Positions 13,929-22,545 of a DNA stretch of 24,802 bases are shown here, in pieces. The translations under genes and the position numbers were made by a program. The stretch covers positions 1-24,802 of the forward strand of contig JAADHX010000405.1 in NCBI GenBank assembly GCA_013151655.1. The letters are read 5' to 3'. Position 1 is the stretch's first letter, and each line of letters starts with the position of its first letter. Source of the DNA: Actinomycetota bacterium (lineage in GTDB: Bacteria > Actinomycetota > Acidimicrobiia > Acidimicrobiales > Poriferisodalaceae). A model generated the notes under the pieces. It was not told the origin of the DNA and made no database searches. It saw only the letters and a program-made list of their open reading frames with translations.

Positions 13929-15556
13929 TCAGTCGGGCATAGCCGGGGTTACGTCGGCGTAAAGCCAACCCTCGAACAACTCGTCTAGCGACTGCCCAGA
14001 AGCATCTTCCATGGTTTGCCGAAAGTCATCGGTCGAGACGTTGGAGTGAAGATTATTTTCGACATAGGCGGAGAGTCCGGCGAAGAAGGCGTCGTCTCCG
14101 ATGGTGCGTCTGATGGCGTGCAGAGTGAGCCCTCCACGCTGGTACACGGTTGGCGCGAATAGCTGCGTCGGGCCTGGATCGCCCGGTGCACTCCAAACGG
14201 GTCGCCCGCGATTGGCGTGATCGACGGCAAACCGGTCTATGTCGAAACCGGGGTCGGTTGCTTCTCGCCATAGCCATTCCGAGTACGTCGCAAACCCCTC
14301 GTTCAACCAGATGTCGTCCCACGTAGCAAGCGTTAGTGCGTTGCCGAACCATTGGTGGGCCAGCTCGTGCACGACTATTTGCTCGGCCAGAATCGGGTTG
14401 CTGAAAATGCTCCCCGAGAACACTGAAAGCGTCTGGTTCTCGAGGGCACCGCCAAAGTTGTCCTGAACTACGAACGCTCCGTAGGCCTCGAACGGGTACG
14501 GCCCAAACAGCTCGGACAAGACCTCAATCATCTCGCCCTGTATCGCGAGCAGAGGCTGAGCGGTACGTATGGTGTTTGGTCCGTACACGTTACGAATCGC
14601 GACGCCACCAACCGGAGGTAGTTCCTCGAACTCGAAGTCGCCGACACCGATCGTTACTAGATAGCTCGCCATCGGATCACGAGGTTCGTACAGCCAGGTG
14701 GTGCTATCGGGCCCAACTTCTTTGGAGGAGAGAGTTCCGTTGGCAATGACGTCGAGGTCGTCGGGAACAGTGATGGCTAAGCGGTAGGTGGCCTTATCAG
14801 ATGGATGATCGTTGACCGGCAGAAACCCATGCGCACCAGACGGCTCGCTTACGACGTAGGAGTAGCTGCCAGCATCGATCCAGCCGACACCGTCGCCCCA
14901 GACACGATTCGTGTTGGCGTACCCGAATAGGTGACTACCGTTTCGAACGCGGCATCGAACGCTATTGAGCTCGCAGGCACCACTGTCAACTCTTCGCCTT
15001 GGCGAAGTACCTCGGCCGCAATCCCATCCACAGTTACGGCGCTGACCTCAAAACCAGCCAAGTCGAGGTTGAACTGGGTCAGCTCTCTTGTTGATGTAGC
15101 GGTAATCACCACGACGACGTCGAGTACTTCAGTGTCGGGGTCGACTGTCATGGCCACGTCGTACATAGACACGTCGTAGCCGCCGTTGCCGAGACCTGGG
15201 AAGTACGGATCGTCGACGCCTTCACCTCCGGGCCCAGCGGGCGGTGGTGCCAACGTTGTGGTCGACGCCTCGTCGGTCGTGCCGCCCGAAGCCGTGCTGG
15301 TACCAGCCGTTTGAGGCAGGTCGAGAGCAGCCGGATCGGCCGGACGAACACCGTCGTCGTCTGGCAATTCCGCACTGGTGCTCGCAGGTACGCCAACCGA
15401 CGTATTGACAACACCATCACTGGAACAACTCGAAGCGACGAGCGCCACAATTACAAAGATCACACACAGCCGCACCCCACTGAAGGTACAGATGCCATCG
15501 GCAGCACAATCGGCAGGCGGCGTGGCCCGGGCAGCAGATCCTTCGGAACTATCCAC
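13929..15556 (-). pseudogene. M1 family aminopeptidase lipoprotein, split by one frameshift
   Basis: Two adjoining frames together make one M1 zinc peptidase of about 540 residues. The first (15556 to 14849) carries a lipoprotein-type leader ('LCVIFVIVALVASSC'), a Thr/Ala/Pro linker and the N-terminal beta domain, ending abruptly after 'VVTYSGTP'. The second frame resumes at about 14910 with 'RVWGDGVGWIDAG', 'VNDHPSDKATY' and 'IANGTLSS', then 'GALENQT' (GAMEN motif) and the complete zinc site 'HELAHQWFGN' plus 'NEGFATY'. Adding one base near 14905-14915 restores a single frame. The catalytic half looks intact, so a sequencing or assembly indel is as likely as real inactivation. Start is GTG at 15556, or possibly GTG at 15475 nearer the leader. 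Confidence 0.85.
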
Positions 15557-15613
15557 ACGCAGCGGTCGTTGTGCTGACTACATCTGCTTGACAGACTCAG
15601 TCGAACTATCGAG

Positions 15614-16015
15614 GTGAGCACAATCCAAGAAGACTCTTACGACGTCGCTGATTCTGCCAAACATCCCTGGCGTGATGCAGCCATCAATGCCGAGTTCGAT
15701 TCGGGGGAACACGAAACGACAGAGGCTGCGGCCCGAAGTCACGTCATTGTTCGCCTGGCCAGAATGGCCTTAGGTTCGGCCATACTCTTGCTGGGTGTAG
15801 TAGCGATGGTCGGTCCTGGTCCTGGGATATTGATAGTCGCCGTTGGTCTAGCGATACTCGCCCGAGATGTGGCGTGGGCCGACCGGTTGTTGCAGCGAGT
15901 CAGGCGGCGGATGCCGACCGATTCCGACGGCAGAGTCCCACGTTCAAGCATCATCACAATGTCGGTTGTGACACTCGCCACAGTGCTCGCATCGGTGTGG
16001 TGGTTTGTCCGGTAG
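15614..16015 (+). CDS. PGPGW-type transmembrane protein
   Basis: The 133 residues contain the family motif 'MVGPGPGILIVAVGLAILARDVAWA' near 65-89, inside two closely spaced membrane segments (about 52-83), followed by 'ADRLLQRVRRR' and a third segment at the C-terminus (about 113-131). The first 45 residues are acidic and soluble. The function of this family is not established. TTGACA at 15588-15593 resembles a -35 box, but no matching -10 is seen before the GTG start. It is divergent from the aminopeptidase gene. Confidence 0.75.
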   Translation: MSTIQEDSYDVADSAKHPWRDAAINAEFDSGEHETTEAAARSHVIVRLARMALGSAILLLGVVAMVGPGPGILIVAVGLAILARDVAWADRLLQRVRRRMPTDSDGRVPRSSIITMSVVTLATVLASVWWFVR

Positions 16016-16073
16016 AAGGCTCCGGCTGGCCCTCAGTTGAACATCGCGGCTCTGTATCTGTTGAAATAGTCAC

Positions 16074-16661
16074 ATGACGACGACCGAACCAGAGGCCGAC
16101 GGGCGCGTACTTCGCGGCCGCCGCAACCGTGAGGCGATCGTCGATGCGTTGTTGCAGCTCTACGGCAACGGCCACCTGCGGCCAACGGCCGCTGTCGTGG
16201 CCGAAGCGGCGGGACTGTCTACGCGCTCGGTGTATCACCACTTCGACGACATGAAGTCGCTGATCTTGGAGGTCTCGGCTCGAAGCGAAGAACGTTGGAA
16301 GGCCGTAACCGAACCTCCATCTCGAGATCTCCCTATAGACGCACGGCTTGAGGCCTTCGCCAAGCACCGGGCCACCAGATGGAGTATCGCGGCCGATGTC
16401 ATACGGGCCGGATTGGTGGCCGAACAGAGTTCTAAGACGGTGGCCCGCATAATGCAAGACGGTCGACGATCAGATCGCGCTCAGGTGGCCGATCTCTTCG
16501 ACGATGCCATCAGCACCGCCGGGCGCCCGGAATGGGTGTTGGCTGCTCTCGATGTCGCTTTCGACTTTGCCACGTGGAATCACCTGCATCGTTGGTCAGG
16601 CGTCGACGACGAGACCGTCGAGGAGATTGTTGTCGCCTTGGCTGGTGCGGCGTTCGCGTAG
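16074..16661 (+). CDS. TetR family transcriptional regulator
   Basis: The 195 residues have the TetR N-terminal helix-turn-helix: 'NREAIVDALLQLYGNG' (18-33) and the recognition region 'VAEAAGLSTRSVYHHFDDM' (41-60). The C-terminal ligand domain is not assignable to a subgroup. It precedes the DNA-glycosylase gene by only ten bases, so the two are likely in one transcript with the DUF983 gene. No palindromic operator stands out upstream. The start is the ATG immediately after the only plausible leader. Confidence 0.88.
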   Translation: MTTTEPEADGRVLRGRRNREAIVDALLQLYGNGHLRPTAAVVAEAAGLSTRSVYHHFDDMKSLILEVSARSEERWKAVTEPPSRDLPIDARLEAFAKHRATRWSIAADVIRAGLVAEQSSKTVARIMQDGRRSDRAQVADLFDDAISTAGRPEWVLAALDVAFDFATWNHLHRWSGVDDETVEEIVVALAGAAFA

Positions 16662-16671
16662 CCTCCCGCAG

Positions 16672-17868
16672 GTGACGATAAAGCGGATCTCGGCCCTGAC
16701 AGCGCGACGTATTGCTCTGCGGGCGCACGGCCTCACACGACCTCGCCCGGTTGGAAGAGTCGATCGCAGACATTTACGTCGAGTAGTCGACGACATCGGG
16801 CTAATCCAACTCGATTCGGTAAACGTGCTGGACCGTACCCAGCACCTCGTGTTGTTCGCCAGGCTCGGCCCGCACCGTCGCGACCTATTTCGCGAAGCTG
16901 TCGACGACTTAGAGCTCGTCGAGGCCTGGGTTCACGAGGCGAGTGTGATTCCAGTTGATCAACATCATCTGTTTCATTGGCGTCGCAGCGAAACTACCCA
17001 GAAGTGGGCCGCACCCGACGCCGATCTTCTCGCCGATGTCCGTCGACAGGTCACCGAACGAGGTCCAATCAGCGTCAGCGATCTCGATCAACCTCGCGAA
17101 CGGCGGGGGCCCTGGTGGGGTTGGGACGACTCAAAACTCGCCCTCGAATGGTTGTTCAGAACTGGCGAGTTCGGCGCAACTCGTGGCCCGAACTTCGACA
17201 GGCGCTACGACCTGATCGAGCGAATCGTGCCAGACGCGGCGTCACGAACACCGACAAACCGCCCCGATGCCCACCGTCAGCTGCTTACGCTCGCGACCCA
17301 GTACCTCGGCATCGGGACCGACAAGGACATCGCCGACTATCACCGCCTAAGGGTCACCGATTGCCGAGGCCACATAGCCGATCTCGTGTCCGAGGGTACT
17401 TTGATCGAGGTGGCGGTCGAAGGGTGGAAAGAGCCCGCCTACATGCTCTCAGACACCCCAGTCGCTCGGCGTACGAGCATTACGACCCTTGTTAGCCCCT
17501 TCGACCCGGTGGTTTGGTGCCGGCCTCGGGCCGAGCGCTTGTTTGATTTTCACTATCGAATCGAAATATACGTACCTGCCAAGAAGCGTAAATACGGTTA
17601 CTACGTGCTTCCGTTCATCCATCGAGACAGGCCAAGGGCCAGAATCGACTTAAAGCACGACCGCTCGTCACGCACACTGCTGTGCAAAGCGGCTTGGAGC
17701 GAACCAACCGACGACGACCCCGATGACACCGCTCTGGCTCTCGTCAACGAACTCTCACAGCTGGCGATCCACATAGGGGCCGATGAGGTGCAAGTGGACG
17801 CCCGGGGTGACCTGAGCGGCGCGGTCCGTTCTCATGGAGGAAATCGATGGCCAGCGCGACCAACCTAA
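16672..17868 (+). CDS. AlkZ/YcaQ-like winged-helix DNA glycosylase
   Basis: This is a 398-residue member of the HTH_42 (PF06224) family, which unhooks interstrand crosslinks or removes alkylated bases. The signature 'LIQLDSVNVLDRTQHLVLFARLG' gives the catalytic Gln46-Leu-Asp48 motif. Later, 'LVSPFDPVVWCRPR' and 'YYVLPFIHRDR' are typical of the C-terminal half. I begin at GTG 16672 ('VTIKRISALTARR'); the longer frame from 16504 overlaps the TetR gene and lacks similarity. A downstream AAGGAG overlaps its stop codon and serves the DUF983 gene. Together with the ATL gene it is the second alkylation-repair candidate in the window. Confidence 0.85.
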   Translation: MTIKRISALTARRIALRAHGLTRPRPVGRVDRRHLRRVVDDIGLIQLDSVNVLDRTQHLVLFARLGPHRRDLFREAVDDLELVEAWVHEASVIPVDQHHLFHWRRSETTQKWAAPDADLLADVRRQVTERGPISVSDLDQPRERRGPWWGWDDSKLALEWLFRTGEFGATRGPNFDRRYDLIERIVPDAASRTPTNRPDAHRQLLTLATQYLGIGTDKDIADYHRLRVTDCRGHIADLVSEGTLIEVAVEGWKEPAYMLSDTPVARRTSITTLVSPFDPVVWCRPRAERLFDFHYRIEIYVPAKKRKYGYYVLPFIHRDRPRARIDLKHDRSSRTLLCKAAWSEPTDDDPDDTALALVNELSQLAIHIGADEVQVDARGDLSGAVRSHGGNRWPARPT

Positions 17869-17878
17869 GGAGACCTAG

Positions 17879-18328
17879 ATGAACCAGCCAAATCGATCGC
17901 CGGCCAAAATCAAGGCCTTGCCCCCAGGACGCACCCTTGCTCGCGGGTTGCGGGTGAAATGCCCCGTGTGCGGCCAGGGCCGACTATTCAGGCGCTGGTT
18001 CACGATGTCGCGACGTTGCCCACAATGCGACCTCAAGTTCGAGCGCCTCGAGGGCCACTGGTTGGGTGCAGTTGCTGTCAACACGATGGTTACCTTCGGC
18101 ATCATGTTTGTGGCTCTTGGCGTCGTGATGGTCGTGGCCTACCCCGAGTACCCAATACGAACAATGTTGGCCGTGCTCTTGCCGATTCCCGTTGTCGCGC
18201 CGCTGCTTCTGTTCCCAGTTACTCGGACCTTCTGGATGGCAATGGATCTCTTGCTGAGGCCGCCAGAGCCTGGAGAGATCCGTTCGGAGTTTCTTCCAGG
18301 CAACGCCGAACCGGAAAATTCGCGTTAA
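17879..18328 (+). CDS. DUF983 family zinc-ribbon membrane protein
   Basis: The 149-residue protein has an N-terminal zinc ribbon with Cys28-x2-Cys31 ('CPVCGQGRLF') and Cys47-x2-Cys50 ('CPQCDLKF'), then two membrane helices (about 62-88 and 95-115). This is the DUF983 plan; its biochemical role is unknown. AAGGAG lies six bases before the ATG and overlaps the stop of the glycosylase gene, supporting a shared mRNA. An inverted repeat follows the stop. Confidence 0.85.
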   Translation: MNQPNRSPAKIKALPPGRTLARGLRVKCPVCGQGRLFRRWFTMSRRCPQCDLKFERLEGHWLGAVAVNTMVTFGIMFVALGVVMVVAYPEYPIRTMLAVLLPIPVVAPLLLFPVTRTFWMAMDLLLRPPEPGEIRSEFLPGNAEPENSR

Positions 18329-18336
18329 CAGGTTGC

Positions 18337-18359
18337 GATGCACGAATTGGCAGTGCATC
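18337..18359. promoter_or_regulatory. Inverted repeat between DUF983 gene and tRNA-Asp
   Basis: GATGCAC (18337-18343) and GTGCATC (18353-18359) are perfect 7-bp arms around a 9-nt spacer. No T-run follows, so it is a weak terminator or a protein-binding site. It lies about 50 nt upstream of the tRNA pair. Confidence 0.4.
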
Positions 18360-18406
18360 ATGTGTCGCTCCCTCGGGGCCGCGAAAGTGGTCATCGAGCT
18401 GCGGTT

Positions 18407-18481
18407 GGTCCCGTGGTGAAGTCTGGAGTTCACGCCGGCCTGTCAAGCCGGAGGTCGCGGGTTCAAATCCCGTCGGGACCG
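18407..18481 (+). tRNA. tRNA-Asp (GTC)
   Basis: The acceptor arms GGTCCCG and CGGGACC pair fully. The D-stem GTGA/TCAC, the anticodon stem CCGGC/GCCGG with loop CTGTCAA (anticodon GTC) and the T-arm GCGGG-TTCAAAT-CCCGT are all present. The discriminator is G. CCA is not encoded. The mature end is one base from the next tRNA. Confidence 0.95.
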
Positions 18482-18482
18482 C

Positions 18483-18558
18483 GGTCGGGTAGCTCAGTCG
18501 GCAGAGCACACGCCTGAAAAGCGTGGGGTCACCGGATCGACGCCGGTCCCGACCACCA
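18483..18558 (+). tRNA. tRNA-Phe (GAA) with encoded CCA
   Basis: Acceptor arms are GGTCGGG and CCCGACC, with D-stem GCTC/GAGC and anticodon stem CACGC/GCGTG around CTGAAAA (anticodon GAA). The T-stem ACCGG/CCGGT encloses ATCGACG, so position 54 is A where T is nearly universal. Discriminator A and CCA follow. It lies one base after tRNA-Asp. Confidence 0.93.
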
Positions 18559-18561
18559 CTC

Positions 18562-18597
18562 GAAGACCCGGGTTCGTCCCGGGTCTTCAGCGTTTTT
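18562..18597. terminator. Strong intrinsic terminator after the tRNA pair
   Basis: GAAGACCCGGG (18562-18572) and CCCGGGTCTTC (18578-18588) form a perfect 11-bp stem with loop TTCGT, then TTTTT at 18593-18597. It ends the tRNA transcript. The stem may also serve the convergent gene that stops at 18614, although no T-run is seen in that direction. Confidence 0.9.
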
Positions 18598-18613
18598 GTA
18601 GCTGTTCTATACG

Positions 18614-19206
18614 CTACGGCTGTGGCCTCGGGCTGGTGGCTACGTCCCAGAACGCGCTTGCCAACACACTGTCGATTCTTGACAGCCGCTCCGAGACCGG
18701 CGTTGTTTGCCACAGTGGCGCCAACCTCGACTGCGGCAGCGAGGCAAGCTGCTCCTGGATCGAGCCGAGCTCAGTCACGCCGACGGGCGATTCTGACGCC
18801 GCCGTCGTCACAAGCGCACGACGCTGAGCCACGAACGCCTCGAGGGCCGGTACGACGTCGAGTCGTTCGGTCAGCCCGGTCCGGAGTTCGACTCTGGCAG
18901 CCTCGTAAGCGGCTAGGGCAGTGGCCAAGGAATGCTGGGCGTCCGAAGCGCTCGACCCGCGGCAGTGAATTCGAGACCAACTTCTGACATTGAGACCTGA
19001 ACGCTGCCAGCCACGGTTCGGGCCAGCACTAGGTCTCCGCTCGCATCGCCGCCAACACCAAGCCAAGAGTCGACAGGGTCACTGATCTGCACAATGGCAC
19101 TGGCCGAAGCGTGGCCATCTGCGGGCCGACCAATGCCAGTGAGAACAATGGCGAACGCCATCGTCATCAAGATTAGAAAGACGCGCCAGTCTTCGAGGAG
19201 TTTCAC
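18614..19206 (-). pseudogene. Unrecognised exported protein gene, split by one frameshift
   Basis: The first frame begins GTG at 19206 with a membrane or signal segment ('VFLILMTMAFAIVLTGIG') and continues to 'VSMSEVGLEFTAAG'. The second frame takes over near 18955 with 'SSASDAQHSLATALAAYEAARVEL' and runs to the stop at 18614 as an Ala/Glu/Leu-rich helical region. One extra G in the GGG at about 18957 (coding strand) would fuse them into a roughly 197-residue protein. No family is recognised. The helical C-terminal half and the exported N-terminus suggest an extracytoplasmic protein. The frameshift may be a sequencing error. It converges on the tRNA terminator. Confidence 0.5.
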
Positions 19207-19421
19207 CCAGCCCCCGGTTCGAACTCAGGACGCTGCCTATAGGTACCGCATCCGGCGCGCCAATTGTGGGCAATCGGCCACATTCCGTGGTTTCTTCGGC
19301 TTAGAGGCGATGCCGTGGCCCGAGCGGCCCGGTGAGCGCAGCAAACCAAGAGCGGAAGGTAGTCCCGGGCAAACAGCCAGCAGGCCTACTGGCTGACCCC
19401 TTGCGAGGCGAGTTGGCGAGA

Positions 19422-20858
19422 CTAGAGCAGGGGTCTTGGTACGAAACCTGCTGCTTCGGGATCCGTAGCTACCGCGGCGCCGATGCGGCGAAGCACCGCA
19501 GCGATCTGGGCCGAGGCCAAACCGACGAACTCTGTTGGCTCGCCGATCAAGTTCGATATCTCGGCCATGCCAAGCGGGTACCGGTCATCAGCTCCAAGAC
19601 GAGCGAACAGGTCTCGGTCGGCTTCTGTGCCGTTCGTGCGCATAGCGAGCGCGGCGCTCACGGCGTGTTCTTTGATGACCTCATGAGTGATCTCGCGGCC
19701 CTCGCCGAGCTGCACAGCCGCAACCAGAAGTTTGGTTGTGGCAAGAAACGGCAGGTATTTCTCGAACTCTTGGCTGACTACGTCTGGGTAAGCCCCAAAC
19801 TCGTCGAGCACGGTAATCGTGGTTAACAAGGCGCCTTCGGCGGCGAAGAACGAATCGGGCAGCATCACCCGACGCACTACCGAGCAGCTCACGTCGCCTT
19901 CGTTCCACTGATCGCCGGCGAGCGATGACGCCATAGCCAGGTGGCCGCGCAAGATGGTCATGAAGCCGCCGATTCGTTCTGTCGAACGAGTATTCATCTT
20001 GTGAGGCATGGCCGATGATCCGACCTGACCATCCTTGAAACCCTCAGTCACCGAGTCGGTGCCTGCCATCAGCCGAACCATCAAGCCAAGGTTCGCGAGC
20101 CCAGAAGCGACCTGTAACAGGGCCGAGACCACATCGAAGTCGAGCGAACGCGGGTACACCTGGCCAACACTGTCGAGCACCCGATCGAAACCGAGTCGGG
20201 CGGCGATGTCGTGTTCAAAGTGCGCTACGGCTTCGGCCGAACCGAGAAGCTCTAGCTGGTCGAGTTGAGTTCCGACTGGTCCTTTGATACCCCGCAGCGG
20301 GTAGCGCTCGAGAAGTCCGTCGAGTCGCTCCAGACCGATCAGGAGCTCTTCGGCCACGTTGGCGAACCGCTTGCCGAGGCTTGTGGCCTGGGCGGGCACA
20401 TTGTGTGTCCGGCCAGCCACGACCAGGCTCTCATACTCGCTTGCCCGTTCGCCGAGACGTTTCAGAACGGCTAGAACACGACCCCGGATTAGATGGAGAC
20501 CCCGAACGATTTGTAGCTGTTCGACATTCTCGGTGAGATCCCGACTGGTGAGCCCCTTATGAATGTCCTCGTAGCCCGCCAGGGCGCAGAACTCCTCGAT
20601 CCGAGCCTTGACGTCGTGCCGGTTGATTTCTTCGCGGCGGCGGATAGAAACAAGGTCGACGTCTTCGACAACGGCCCGGTACGCACCAATTGCCTCAGGC
20701 CCAACGTCGAGCCCAGCGTCGTGTTGGGCCTCCAACACCGCTACCCAGAAGCGGCGTTCGAGCACAACCTTGTTTTCCGCCGACCAGAGCGTCGCCATTT
20801 CTTGGCTCGCGTACCGGTCGGCGAGAACATTCGCGATCACAACCGGCGGCGGGCTCAT
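19422..20858 (-). CDS. purB: Adenylosuccinate lyase
   Basis: This 478-residue fumarase/aspartase-superfamily enzyme acts in purine synthesis, removing fumarate from SAICAR and from adenylosuccinate. The signature loop 'GSSAMPHKMNTRSTERIGG' (280-298) holds the catalytic Ser; 'TSRDLTEN' (104-111) and 'GRTHNVPAQ' (149-157) supply other active-site residues. The N-terminus 'VLADRYASQEMATLWS' is typical. Its ATG overlaps the purA stop as ATGA, so the two enzymes of AMP formation are translationally coupled. A 6-bp inverted repeat (AGCCAG/CTGGCT, near 19377) lies past the stop without a real T-run. Confidence 0.96.
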   Translation of the reverse strand: MSPPPVVIANVLADRYASQEMATLWSAENKVVLERRFWVAVLEAQHDAGLDVGPEAIGAYRAVVEDVDLVSIRRREEINRHDVKARIEEFCALAGYEDIHKGLTSRDLTENVEQLQIVRGLHLIRGRVLAVLKRLGERASEYESLVVAGRTHNVPAQATSLGKRFANVAEELLIGLERLDGLLERYPLRGIKGPVGTQLDQLELLGSAEAVAHFEHDIAARLGFDRVLDSVGQVYPRSLDFDVVSALLQVASGLANLGLMVRLMAGTDSVTEGFKDGQVGSSAMPHKMNTRSTERIGGFMTILRGHLAMASSLAGDQWNEGDVSCSVVRRVMLPDSFFAAEGALLTTITVLDEFGAYPDVVSQEFEKYLPFLATTKLLVAAVQLGEGREITHEVIKEHAVSAALAMRTNGTEADRDLFARLGADDRYPLGMAEISNLIGEPTEFVGLASAQIAAVLRRIGAAVATDPEAAGFVPRPLL

Positions 20859-22135
20859 GGTCCGCGCACGATGTATTGCTCACGCCCTGGGCCCACACAA
20901 ACCAGGCGTATGGACACACCAAGCTGGTCTTCTAGGAACTCGACGTAGCTAACCGCCAGATCGGGCAAATCGGCGACCTCGCGCAGATTCGTTAAATCCT
21001 GTTGCCAACCGGGCAGTTCCACATAAACCGGCTTCGCCTTCTCAAGATCGGTGAATCGATCAGGAAGATACCGAAACTCGACTCCGTCGATTTCGTACGC
21101 GACACACACCTTGATTGATTCGAACGTGTCGAGGACGTCTAGCTTGGTTAAGGCCAACTCGGTGCAGCCGTTGAGCCGGATCGCTTGGCGAACCATGACC
21201 GCATCGAACCATCCGGGTCGACGGCGACGGCCGGTGTTGACACCGTACTCGCGGCCGATCTCCACCAGTTTGTCGCCAGTCTCGTCGAATAGTTCGGTCG
21301 TGAATGGTCCGCTACCGACTCTGGTGATGTATGCCTTGACGATTCCGATGACCTGATCGAACACGCCTGGCCCAACGCCAGCGCCCACGGTGGCAAACCC
21401 AGCGACAGGATTAGACGAAGTAACAAAGGGATAGGTGCCGTGGTCGACATCTAGAAACGTCGCCTGGGCCCCTTCGAATAGAAGCCGCTCGCCTCGTTCG
21501 AGTGCGTCGTGAACCAAACTGACGGTGTCGACGACATAGGGCAGAACCTTCGGCGCAATCTCGGTCAGATAGTGGTCCGCTAGTTCGTCTGGGTCGAAAC
21601 CTGGGTGGCCATGAATGTCTCGCAGGATTGGGTTCTTGTCCAACAGAGCCGCGGCAATCATCCGGCGAAACGTGGGCGGATCGTCGAGGTGTTCCATGCG
21701 AACACCGAGGCGGGCGGCCTTGTCGGCGTACGCTGGACCGATGCCACGTTTGGTTGTGCCGAGTTTGGCGTCGCCAAGCCTGGCTTCGCTCAACTCGTCC
21801 AGAGCTTGGTGATATGGCATTACAAGATGGCAATGCGACGACACTTTGAGCCGGCTGCAATCGACGCCTTTGCGCTCAAGTGTGGCGATCTCGGCGAGCA
21901 TGACGAGCGGTTCGACTACCACTCCGTTGGCGATGACTGGCGTAACGAAGTCGTACAGAATTCCGCTAGGAATCAGCTGTAGGGCGAAGGTTTCGCCGTC
22001 GACTACCAGCGTGTGGCCGGCGTTGTGGCCGCCCTGATAGCGGACGACCATGGTGGCTTCTTTGGCAACGACATCGACCACACGGCCTTTGCCTTCGTCG
22101 CCCCACTGGGTGCCAACTGCAATGGATGCAGGCAC
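20855..22135 (-). CDS. purA: Adenylosuccinate synthetase
   Basis: The 426 residues catalyse GTP-dependent condensation of IMP with aspartate, the first committed step to AMP. The P-loop 'GDEGKG' (12-17), 'YQGGHNAGHT' (33-42), 'GTTKRGIGPAY' (about 127-137), 'EGAQATFLDVDHGTYPFVTSSN' and 'TKLDVLD' are all present. The start is GTG with TTGGAG five to six bases upstream. An inverted repeat sits immediately before this ribosome site. The gene is downstream of a small membrane-protein gene by 86 bases and overlaps purB. All catalytic motifs are intact. Confidence 0.96.
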   Translation of the reverse strand: MPASIAVGTQWGDEGKGRVVDVVAKEATMVVRYQGGHNAGHTLVVDGETFALQLIPSGILYDFVTPVIANGVVVEPLVMLAEIATLERKGVDCSRLKVSSHCHLVMPYHQALDELSEARLGDAKLGTTKRGIGPAYADKAARLGVRMEHLDDPPTFRRMIAAALLDKNPILRDIHGHPGFDPDELADHYLTEIAPKVLPYVVDTVSLVHDALERGERLLFEGAQATFLDVDHGTYPFVTSSNPVAGFATVGAGVGPGVFDQVIGIVKAYITRVGSGPFTTELFDETGDKLVEIGREYGVNTGRRRRPGWFDAVMVRQAIRLNGCTELALTKLDVLDTFESIKVCVAYEIDGVEFRYLPDRFTDLEKAKPVYVELPGWQQDLTNLREVADLPDLAVSYVEFLEDQLGVSIRLVCVGPGREQYIVRGP

Positions 22136-22145
22136 TTGTTCTCCA

Positions 22146-22166
22146 AACGTCGATCAGTACGACGTT
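22146..22166. promoter_or_regulatory. Inverted repeat upstream of the purA ribosome site
   Basis: AACGTCG and CGACGTT form perfect 7-bp arms separated by 7 nt, ending 11 nt from the purA GTG and abutting its Shine-Dalgarno region. As RNA it would be a hairpin next to the ribosome site; as DNA it could be an operator for a purine regulator. Confidence 0.5.
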
Positions 22167-22221
22167 GCGAAACACTATCTACCTACGACGGACTATGTGG
22201 CCAAATGTTGGGCGAAACAAG

Positions 22222-22545
22222 TCAGGGTGTCAGAACGTCGACCCGATCGATGACATCCCATTGCTGATCGTCTCGTTGGCCCAACACGAAAGCGACCACG
22301 GCGTTGTCTTCATGGGTCAGAAGGGCTGCGGTCGCGGCCTGACGAGCTTGTTCAAGAGTGTCGAAAGTGGTGTCGAGATCGTCTCCGTCTCGTCCGCGGC
22401 CGCCGGGCAACCCGATCCGTACCAGGTATGGCCCCGCTACCTTCGCGAGACGATGTTTGAGAATCCGCCTTGACACGAACAGCGCAACCGAAAACAGGAG
22501 AATCGCGGCAGCGAGAGCCCCGAGAAACAACCACGCAATAGTCAC
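22222..22545 (-). CDS. Small single-pass membrane protein of unknown function
   Basis: The 107-residue protein has one N-terminal membrane helix (about 3-24, 'IAWLFLGALAAAILLFSVALF') followed by a basic 'SRRILKHR' and a soluble part with a Gly/Asp-rich turn ('GLPGGRGRDGDD') and a small alpha/beta region ('TLEQARQAATAALLTH', 'AVVAFVLGQ', 'WDVIDRVDVL'). No family is recognised. The start GTG shares one base with the hspR stop, so it is translated with the chaperone operon. The positive residues after the helix put the soluble part in the cytoplasm. Confidence 0.65.
   Translation of the reverse strand: MTIAWLFLGALAAAILLFSVALFVSRRILKHRLAKVAGPYLVRIGLPGGRGRDGDDLDTTFDTLEQARQAATAALLTHEDNAVVAFVLGQRDDQQWDVIDRVDVLTP

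Noticed and set aside
19216..19224. GGTTCGAAC, resembling a tRNA T-loop
   Set aside because: No acceptor, D or anticodon arms can be drawn around it on either strand.
19360..19400. AGTCCCGGGC with nearby repeat, briefly resembling RNase P RNA
   Set aside because: The other conserved RNase P blocks are missing, and the space between genes (about 215 bp) is too short.
19332..19826. Plus-strand frame opposite the purB 3' end
   Set aside because: It overlaps strongly supported purB codons and has no domain.
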